DNA of 64,000 nucleotides from Bacteroidaceae bacterium (GTDB taxonomy: Bacteria; Bacteroidota; Bacteroidia; Bacteroidales; Bacteroidaceae): the NCBI GenBank assembly GCA_017557635.1, contig JAFYYH010000021.1, positions 46,363 to 110,362 of the forward strand, in the 5' to 3' direction. The position numbers and the translations under genes were made by a program. Shown one piece after another: positions 58,371 through 64,000 of this stretch (position 1 is the first letter of the stretch; the number at the start of each line of letters is the position of its first letter). Under the pieces are notes generated by a model, which was not told the origin of the DNA, did not search any database, and was given only the letters and a program-made list of their open reading frames with translations.

Positions 58371-59234
58371 ATGAAAAAAATGATTCATTGTTGCTTTACT
58401 TCCCATCAGGAGGTGATGTTCCGAAGTCCGCAGGATGTGGGCTTCTTCCTTAACTTGCTTGCACTTACCTCCTGGAAGTACGGTGTTGACATTTTTGCCG
58501 ATACGGAGATGTCAAACCACGTTCATTTACTGTTGTTTTCATCGGACAAAACCGAGACCAGACTATCCGTAGGCCCATATTCGAAGACCGTTACCAAGCC
58601 CGGTTTTGACAGGGACGGAAGCATCCTTTACTCCGACTCAAACCAGTTGTCTGATTTTGTGAGCGCCTTACGAAAGCGTTACACATGGTATTTCACCGAA
58701 AAATACCAGCGTGACTGCGGCGGAAGAATGGGTGAGAAATACTACTTCTCGCTGATTATTGAAGGAAATTATCATATGATTTCAGCCTGCAGTTATGTGC
58801 TCAGAAACGGCCTTCATCATGGAGTTTCGGGTACTTCATTCATGTATCCATATTCATCCATCAATGATATGTTCATTCCCGAATTGGGGAAAACGGACCG
58901 CCCCTACCAGGGAAACCGTAACCCCGATGAAAAATGGCTTGAAGAGCAGGACCAGGACAGGAACGGCAAACCCGCCATTGGCATTTCTGACATAGAACCC
59001 ATCCACAATGAGGATGCCGTCAAATCCTATCTGTACAACGAACGCGCTGCGACTTTCCGTAACTGTCGGAACGACATAGACTTGTGCGGTATTATTGACA
59101 GATGCATACTCCCTGAATTCAAATCCCCATCCATATACCAGCTCAGCCGCGATAAGCGGGAATCCATCAAAAGGATACTAATAAATGATTTCCATGTGTC
59201 CGACAGTCAGGCTTCCCGCTGCCTGTGGCTGTAA
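58371..59234 (+). CDS. REP-associated Y1/HUH transposase (RAYT-2)
   Basis: 287 residues. HUH motif His50-Val-His52 (EMSNHVHLLLF), the likely catalytic Tyr104 or Tyr107 in RKRYTWYFTEKYQR, and the conserved VLRNGLHHG. Relative to RAYT-1 it has an insertion of about 30 residues between the HUH motif and the tyrosine. The C-terminal domain (about 210-287) matches that of RAYT-1 (ND..LCGIID, PSIYQLSRDK, INDFHVSDSQASRCL). The stop codon is the first three bases of the right inverted repeat. Nicking of the repeat hairpins is inferred from the family. Confidence 0.85.
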   Translation: MKKMIHCCFTSHQEVMFRSPQDVGFFLNLLALTSWKYGVDIFADTEMSNHVHLLLFSSDKTETRLSVGPYSKTVTKPGFDRDGSILYSDSNQLSDFVSALRKRYTWYFTEKYQRDCGGRMGEKYYFSLIIEGNYHMISACSYVLRNGLHHGVSGTSFMYPYSSINDMFIPELGKTDRPYQGNRNPDEKWLEEQDQDRNGKPAIGISDIEPIHNEDAVKSYLYNERAATFRNCRNDIDLCGIIDRCILPEFKSPSIYQLSRDKRESIKRILINDFHVSDSQASRCLWL

Positions 59235-59394
59235 CGCAGGTGCTGCGTATTCTTTAAAATGGCCATACCTGCGTAAAATGGCCTTTAAATGGCGGTTTTC
59301 TGCAAGTATGGCAGCGAAAACCCGGGTTTTGGCCATTTTTGGAGCCATACTTGCAGGGAATCGGGGCTACAATGCTTGTGTTGACAGGTATGGC
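59232..59394. repeat. Inverted repeat, right copy (nested palindromes)
   Basis: Reverse complement of 55943-56105 with 9 mismatches. It starts at the RAYT-2 stop codon and retains all palindromic arms: the 13-bp CTGCAAGTATGGC/GCCATACTTGCAG pair and AAAACCCGGGTTTT are unchanged. The fact that the mismatches fall largely outside the long arms suggests constraint on the hairpins. Confidence 0.9.
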
Positions 59395-59396
59395 CG

Positions 59397-59431
59397 CAAA
59401 ACAACGGTCCGCAACCGGGAGCTGCGGACCG
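59397..59431 (-). terminator. Terminator after the CoA-transferase gene
   Basis: CGGTCCGCA pairs perfectly with TGCGGACCG across a 9-nt loop; the minus strand continues TTGTTTTG. It lies between the right repeat and the gene end. Confidence 0.6.
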
Positions 59432-59451
59432 CTGGTATTCCAAAGGGTGGA

Positions 59452-60933
59452 TTAAAACTCGGCAAGGTGCATGTCGCCCTTCTCGGCCAGGGCCTTGTGG
59501 AGAGCAAAGGCTTTGTCCAGAGCGTGGCTGGTCTGACCCTTCTCGGCAATCTTGAGGTAATCCCACATGAGTTGCTTGTAGTCAGGGTGAACGCAGTTCT
59601 CGATGATGCACTTGGCGCGCTGGGCGGGTGACTTGCCGCGCAGATCGGCAATACCCTGCTCGGTGATGAGCACCTTTACGCTGTGCTCGTTGTGGTCAAC
59701 GTGTGAGCACATGGGAACGATGGCGCTGATCTTGCCTCCCTTGGCGGTTGACGGGCAGCTGAAGATTGAGATGAATGCGTTACGGGTGAAATCGGCTGAA
59801 CCGCCCACACCGTTCATCATCTTGACGCCACTTACGTGAGTTGAGTTCACGTTGCCGTAGATATCGGCCTCCAGGGCAGTGTTCATTGCGATCAGACCCA
59901 GACGGCGTGCAATCTCGGGGCTGTTTGAAATCTCGGTAGGACGGAGCACCAGCTTGTCCTTGAAGAAGTCCATATCATCGTAGATGCCCTGCAGGGTCTC
60001 GTTACTTACGCTCAGTGATGAGCTTGAACCGAACTTGCAGTGGCCCTCACGCATCAGGTCGATAACTGAATCCTGGATAACCTCAGTGTACATCTGGAAT
60101 GCGGGAACTGAAGGATCCTCACCCAGAGCACCCAGAACGGCGTTTGCAACATTACCTACACCGCTCTGCAGGGGCAGGAAGGTTGAAGGAATGATACCGC
60201 GCTTGAGGTCACTGATAAGGAACTGGGCTACGTTGTGACCGATCTGAAGAGTGGTCTCGTCAGGAGCGGTGAAGCCACGTGCCTCGTCGGGGATGTTAAC
60301 CTCAACGATACCTATGATCTTGGCGGGATCTACCTGGATGTAATCCTTGCCGATGTGGTCGCTGGGCTGATAGATGGGAATCTCGCGGCGATAAGGGGGA
60401 TCAGCCGGCTCGTAGATGTCATGCAGACCCTTGGCGCAGCGTGCGTGGGCTGCGTTCACCTCGATGATGATCTTCTCGGCCAGACGGGCTACTGTGGGGG
60501 CGATGCCCACACCTGCGGTTACCCAGATCTTACCGTCATCAGTCACGTCAAAGGCTTCCATGATGCCTACGTTGAGTTTGCCATAGAATCCGTAGCGCAT
60601 CTCCTGTGCCATGTGGCTCAGGTTGATGTCGTTGTAGGCGATTTCACCGTTGTTTACGGCTGTACGGAAATCCTTGTTGGTGGTGTAGGGAGCGCGGTAC
60701 TTGAGAGCGTGCTCGCGAGCCAGGATGCCGTCGCATGAATCGCCGGTTGAAGCACCGGTAAACAGACTGATCTGAAACTCCTGACCCTTCTCATGGAGTT
60801 CGTGGGCCATTAAACCGATCTCATGTGTCACAGCCTTGGGGGTACCTGCAGGGGTAAATCCGCTCAGACCTACGTTGTCACCGTTCTTGACAAAGCGTGC
60901 TGCCTCGGCAGCGGTCATTCTTTTGAAAGCCAT
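59452..60933 (-). CDS. Acetyl-CoA hydrolase / succinyl-CoA:acetate CoA-transferase family protein
   Basis: 493 residues. Family I CoA-transferase: GLSGFTPAGTPKAV, LFTGASTGDSCDG, the catalytic Glu in QMYTEVIQDSV near residue 285, the oxyanion/CoA segment GVGGSADFTRNA and VLITEQGIADLRGKSP. It moves CoA between acetate and succinate (or propionate), in keeping with succinate- and acetate-forming fermentation in Bacteroidales. Hydrolase and transferase activities cannot be separated by sequence. Transcribed alone and divergent from miaB. Confidence 0.9.
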   Translation of the reverse strand: MAFKRMTAAEAARFVKNGDNVGLSGFTPAGTPKAVTHEIGLMAHELHEKGQEFQISLFTGASTGDSCDGILAREHALKYRAPYTTNKDFRTAVNNGEIAYNDINLSHMAQEMRYGFYGKLNVGIMEAFDVTDDGKIWVTAGVGIAPTVARLAEKIIIEVNAAHARCAKGLHDIYEPADPPYRREIPIYQPSDHIGKDYIQVDPAKIIGIVEVNIPDEARGFTAPDETTLQIGHNVAQFLISDLKRGIIPSTFLPLQSGVGNVANAVLGALGEDPSVPAFQMYTEVIQDSVIDLMREGHCKFGSSSSLSVSNETLQGIYDDMDFFKDKLVLRPTEISNSPEIARRLGLIAMNTALEADIYGNVNSTHVSGVKMMNGVGGSADFTRNAFISIFSCPSTAKGGKISAIVPMCSHVDHNEHSVKVLITEQGIADLRGKSPAQRAKCIIENCVHPDYKQLMWDYLKIAEKGQTSHALDKAFALHKALAEKGDMHLAEF

Positions 60934-60979
60934 TTTGTATTATTATTTACTTGTTTGACTTCTTTGGTATAAAGTTGCG

Positions 60980-61010
60980 CAAAATTAACCATTTCCTAAT
61001 ATAAAAACAA
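60980..61010 (-). promoter_or_regulatory. Promoter of the CoA-transferase gene
   Basis: Minus strand TTG (61008-61010), 20 nt, TAATTTTG (60980-60987). It is back to back with the miaB -7 box, 1 bp away. Confidence 0.65.
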
Positions 61011-61011
61011 G

Positions 61012-61029
61012 TAAATTTGCACCCGCAAA
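61012..61029 (+). promoter_or_regulatory. miaB -7 element with short palindrome
   Basis: TAAATTTG (61012-61019) runs into TTTGCACCCGCAAA (61016-61029), identical in 14 bases to the typA start region. Confidence 0.6.
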
Positions 61030-61039
61030 ACAAAGGAAT

Positions 61040-62371
61040 ATGGAAGAGGGAACAAAGAAACTGTTCATTGAGACTTACGGCTGCCAGATGAATGTGGCAG
61101 ACAGCGAGGTTATTGCATCAATCATGCGCATGGCGGGTTACGAGCCCACCGAAAGCATTGATGAGGCCGATGCCATATTCCTGAACACATGCTCCATCCG
61201 TGAGAACGCCGAGCAGAAGATCTGGAACCGCCTGGAGGCGCTCAACGCCCTCAAGAAGAAGAAAAAGAATCTTTACATCGGCGTAATGGGCTGCATGGCC
61301 GAGCGCACCAAGGAGGACCTGACCGAAAACCATCATGTTGACGTTGTCTGCGGTCCCGACGCCTACCTCTCGCTGCCGGACCTGATGGCTCAGGTCGAGG
61401 CCGGACACAAGGCAATGGATGTGGAGCTCTCCACCACTGAAACCTACCGCGATATCATACCCGAGCGCATTTGCGGCAACCACATCAGCGGATTCGTATC
61501 AATCATGCGCGGCTGCAACAATTTCTGCCACTACTGCATTGTTCCCTACACCCGAGGCCGTGAGCGCAGCCGTGATCCGCAGAGCATTCTGAACGAGGTT
61601 CTCGATCTTAAGAAAAAAGGTTACAAAGAGGTTACCCTTTTAGGTCAGAACGTGAACTCATACAAGTTTGAAAACGGTGAATCCACCGTAGGATTCCCGC
61701 AACTTCTCCGCATGGTTGCCGAGGCCGTTCCCGAGATGAGGGTAAGGTTCACCACTTCACATCCCAAGGATATGAGTGATGAGACCCTGCATGTAATTGC
61801 CGAGGTTCCCAATATCTGCCGTCACATACACCTGCCGGTTCAGAGCGGAAGCAGCCGCATACTCAAACTGATGAACCGCAAGTACACCCGTGAGTGGTAT
61901 TTGGAGCGTGTAGATGCAATCAAACGTATCATCCCCGACTGCGGTCTTACCACCGATATGTTCACCGGCTACCACTCAGAGACCGAGGAGGATCATCAGG
62001 AGAGCCTGTCACTCATGCGTGAGTGCCGTTTTGATGCCTCATTCATGTTCCGCTACTCGGAGCGTCCAGGCACATATGCCAGCAAACATCTGCCCGACAA
62101 TGTTCCCGAGGAGATCAAGATCCGCCGCCTGAACGAGATGATAGAACTCCAGAACCAGTTGTCACTGGAACGCAACCGCGAGTGCATCGGCCATGAGTAT
62201 GAAGTTCTGGCCGAGGGTTATTCCAAGCGCTCCCGTCAGCAGCTTTACGGCCGCACCGAGCAGAACCGTACCGTTGTCTTTGACAAAGGCACCCACCGTC
62301 CGGGCGATTTCCTCAAAGTCCGCATCACAGACGCCACCTCCGCCACCCTATTTGGCACTGAATTGTGCTGA
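61040..62371 (+). CDS. miaB: tRNA-2-methylthio-N6-isopentenyladenosine synthase
   Basis: 443 residues. The N-terminal UPF0004 domain binds one iron-sulfur cluster (ETYGCQMN, NTCSIREN, GVMGCMAER), the radical-SAM core has RGCNNFCHYCIVPYTRGRE (CxxxCxxC), and a C-terminal TRAM domain ends in KVRITDATSATLFG. It adds a methylthio group to i6A37 of tRNAs reading UNN codons. GRERSR after the radical site and TSHPKDM are MiaB-specific. No operon partner upstream. Confidence 0.95.
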   Translation: MEEGTKKLFIETYGCQMNVADSEVIASIMRMAGYEPTESIDEADAIFLNTCSIRENAEQKIWNRLEALNALKKKKKNLYIGVMGCMAERTKEDLTENHHVDVVCGPDAYLSLPDLMAQVEAGHKAMDVELSTTETYRDIIPERICGNHISGFVSIMRGCNNFCHYCIVPYTRGRERSRDPQSILNEVLDLKKKGYKEVTLLGQNVNSYKFENGESTVGFPQLLRMVAEAVPEMRVRFTTSHPKDMSDETLHVIAEVPNICRHIHLPVQSGSSRILKLMNRKYTREWYLERVDAIKRIIPDCGLTTDMFTGYHSETEEDHQESLSLMRECRFDASFMFRYSERPGTYASKHLPDNVPEEIKIRRLNEMIELQNQLSLERNRECIGHEYEVLAEGYSKRSRQQLYGRTEQNRTVVFDKGTHRPGDFLKVRITDATSATLFGTELC

Positions 62372-62397
62372 AAACCAGCAAAAAAACCTTAAAACAC

Positions 62398-62429
62398 TTG
62401 ACAAGGGGGTTTTCGGGGTGTTATATTTG
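62398..62429 (+). promoter_or_regulatory. Promoter of the methyltransferase-ftsX unit
   Basis: TTG (62398-62400), 21 nt, TATATTTG (62422-62429). It is followed by a CG-rich alternating tract, GCGCGCGTTACGCG, in the 54-nt leader. Confidence 0.6.
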
Positions 62430-62483
62430 CGGTCACTTTGCGCGCGTTACGCGTAAGGCGCGTACATAGCGTGCACCTTTAGG

Positions 62484-63392
62484 ATGATTTATCAGGACTT
62501 CAAGCCTTGTCCCATTTGCGGAGCGTCAGGACAGATTCCCTATGCAAACTGCACTGACTTTACGGTAAGCAAAGAGTCATACACTCTTATGCGCTGTCCG
62601 TCGTGCGGTGTTGTTTATACGCTGGATCCTCCGTCCGAAGAGGAGATGAGCCGCTATGACAAGGTCAACCTGAAACTCAAACTGGGCGACTCCCCCTCCG
62701 GACTCATCGGCCGTCTTTACTATCATGTCCGCACCCGTATGCTCCGCAAGAAGGTCAAGATTGTTGAGTCACAGGCATACCGCACCGGCGGCTCACTCCT
62801 GAACTACGGAGCCAAGACCGGCTTCTTCTCATACAAGATGGAGAAACGCGGATGGAAGGTGACATCGGTAGAGAGATATCATGAGGAGAGGCTGTTCTCG
62901 CTTGAGATGTTCCATCACCGCATGATTGATGTGCCCGAGATGGATGCGCTGCACGCAGGCACGTTTGATGTCATCACAATGTGGCACGTTTTTGAGCACT
63001 GCCATAACCCCAACCAACTCCTGGACAGATTCTACGAGTTGCTCCGCCCGGGAGGCATACTGGTCATGGCCTGCCCGAATGTATGTTCGACCGATGCCAT
63101 GTACTACGGACCTTATTGGGCTGCGTACGATGTGCCCAGGCACCTCTGGCACTTCAATCCCAATTCATTAAGCGCATTGGCATACAGGCACGGATTCACA
63201 CTCATGCATCATGAGAAGATGCCTTATGACAGTTTCTACATATCGATTCTGTCCGAGAAGCATCTGCGTCACCGTATGTCATTCATCCGCGGAATGTATC
63301 ACGGACTGCGTTCTTGGCGGATTTCACTGACCAAACGTGGCCGAAGCAGTTCGCTGGTATATGTTTTCAGAAAGAGACAAGAAACAGAATAA
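62484..63392 (+). CDS. Zinc-ribbon class I SAM-dependent methyltransferase
   Basis: 302 residues. An N-terminal four-Cys zinc ribbon (CPICGASG, then CPSCGVVYTL) precedes a Methyltransf_23-type fold. Motif I is degenerate: the usual GCGTG is GAKTG in LLNYGAKTGFFSYKM. Then FDVITMWHVFEHCHNPNQLL (motif IV), GGILVMACPN and WAAYDVPRHLWHFNP, found in related enzymes. The substrate is unknown; relatives act on polysaccharides or lipids of the envelope. The ftsX gene begins 1 bp after the stop. Confidence 0.8.
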   Translation: MIYQDFKPCPICGASGQIPYANCTDFTVSKESYTLMRCPSCGVVYTLDPPSEEEMSRYDKVNLKLKLGDSPSGLIGRLYYHVRTRMLRKKVKIVESQAYRTGGSLLNYGAKTGFFSYKMEKRGWKVTSVERYHEERLFSLEMFHHRMIDVPEMDALHAGTFDVITMWHVFEHCHNPNQLLDRFYELLRPGGILVMACPNVCSTDAMYYGPYWAAYDVPRHLWHFNPNSLSALAYRHGFTLMHHEKMPYDSFYISILSEKHLRHRMSFIRGMYHGLRSWRISLTKRGRSSSLVYVFRKRQETE

Positions 63393-63393
63393 T

Positions 63394-64000
63394 ATGGTCA
63401 AACAAAAGAAAAAGAGAAAGATAGACCTGCTGTTCATCACAGCATGCATCAGCACGTCTTTGGTTCTGCTGCTCATAGGCATAGTGGCTCTGCTGCTGCT
63501 CACCGCCAATGACCTGTCACGCCATCTCAAGCAGGAGATGACAGTTGAGGTAATCCTCAAGGAGAGCATCACCGATACCCAACTCTCGACACTGCGCCGC
63601 GGCATTGAAGCATCGCCCTACTGCGCCGTATGCTCCTACATATCCAAGGAGGACGCCCTAAAGGATATGACCAAGGCCATGGGTACCGATCCCTCACAGT
63701 TCCTGGAGTACAATCCCTTCTACGCATCCTTGAACATACGTCTGGAGGCCGATTACGCCTGCAACGACAGCCTGAAGGTGATTGAAAAGAAGATTGCCGC
63801 ACAGGAGGGTGTGCGCGAGGTGACATGGCAGAAGGATCTGCTGGACATAATCAACAGCAACATACGCAAGGTTGCCGGTCTGCTGCTGATTCTGGCCATG
63901 ATACTCTCTCTGGTATCGTTCACACTCATAAACAACACTATCAAACTCACCATTTACGCCCAGCGTTTCGTGCTTTACTCCATGAAACTGGTAGGCGCCA
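63394..64000 (+). CDS. ftsX: Cell division protein FtsX (5' part, cut by the window end)
   Basis: Open from ATG at 63394 to the window edge, 202 codons without stop. N-terminal cytoplasmic basic segment (KQKKKRKIDLLF), transmembrane helix at about 12-35, periplasmic domain (about 40-150), then a second helix and FTLINNTIKLTIYAQRFV with MKLVGA, the conserved FtsX core. FtsX with FtsE forms an ABC-type divisome complex that activates peptidoglycan hydrolases. The remaining two helices lie beyond the window. Confidence 0.93.
   Translation, partial: MVKQKKKRKIDLLFITACISTSLVLLLIGIVALLLLTANDLSRHLKQEMTVEVILKESITDTQLSTLRRGIEASPYCAVCSYISKEDALKDMTKAMGTDPSQFLEYNPFYASLNIRLEADYACNDSLKVIEKKIAAQEGVREVTWQKDLLDIINSNIRKVAGLLLILAMILSLVSFTLINNTIKLTIYAQRFVLYSMKLVGA

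Overview
The window is chromosomal DNA of a Bacteroidales bacterium, probably from a gut or rumen polysaccharide degrader. The evidence is paired SusC/SusD genes, GH43 and GH8 enzymes, a DUF4271-hemD-rnpA-yidD cluster, Bacteroidetes-type promoters (TTTG/TTG at -33, about 20 nt spacing, TAnnTTTG at -7) and lack of strong Shine-Dalgarno sequences. Genus cannot be fixed from sequence alone. All coordinates, repeat identities and folds below were read by eye.

Layout. 1-1260: a REP-associated Y1 (HUH) transposase gene (RAYT-1) between two direct copies of a palindromic repeat. 1386-4177: xylulokinase and a GH8 exo-oligoxylanase lipoprotein. 4385-6640: a fasciclin-type lipoprotein. 6718-8431 (minus): ECF sigma factor, small single-span anti-sigma candidate and a secreted Gln/Pro/Gly-rich protein. 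8484-32365 (minus): a large xylan-type polysaccharide utilization locus (PUL) with three GH43 enzymes, two SusC/SusD pairs, two fasciclin-like lipoproteins interleaved with the pairs, and a 1390-residue surface protein. The enzymes suggest that xylo-oligosaccharides are bound and imported by the SusCD/fasciclin surface complexes, trimmed by GH43 and GH8 enzymes to xylose, and phosphorylated after isomerisation by XylB.

32475-39360 (minus) is housekeeping: a possible small RNA, tRNA-Gln(UUG), tyrS, a TatD-like hydrolase, yidD, rnpA, hemD, DUF4271, a LOG-family protein, ahcY and rpsO. 39483-50330 (plus): typA, a thioredoxin-fold lipoprotein without CxxC, the comM/yifB ATPase, then metG-ispD-yfhO-glycosyltransferase. 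50308-55805 (minus): M64 peptidase, RNase R, and an ABC transporter/permease/GntR operon.

55943-59394 is the most unusual segment. A PIF1-like helicase gene and a second RAYT gene (RAYT-2) lie between two 163-bp inverted repeats of about 94 percent identity. Each repeat is itself made of nested palindromes, and the inner edges sit exactly at the helicase promoter and the RAYT stop codon. The two RAYTs share an extra C-terminal domain, and their repeats share a core sequence. The window closes with an acetyl/succinyl-CoA transferase (minus), miaB, a zinc-ribbon methyltransferase and the 5' part of ftsX.
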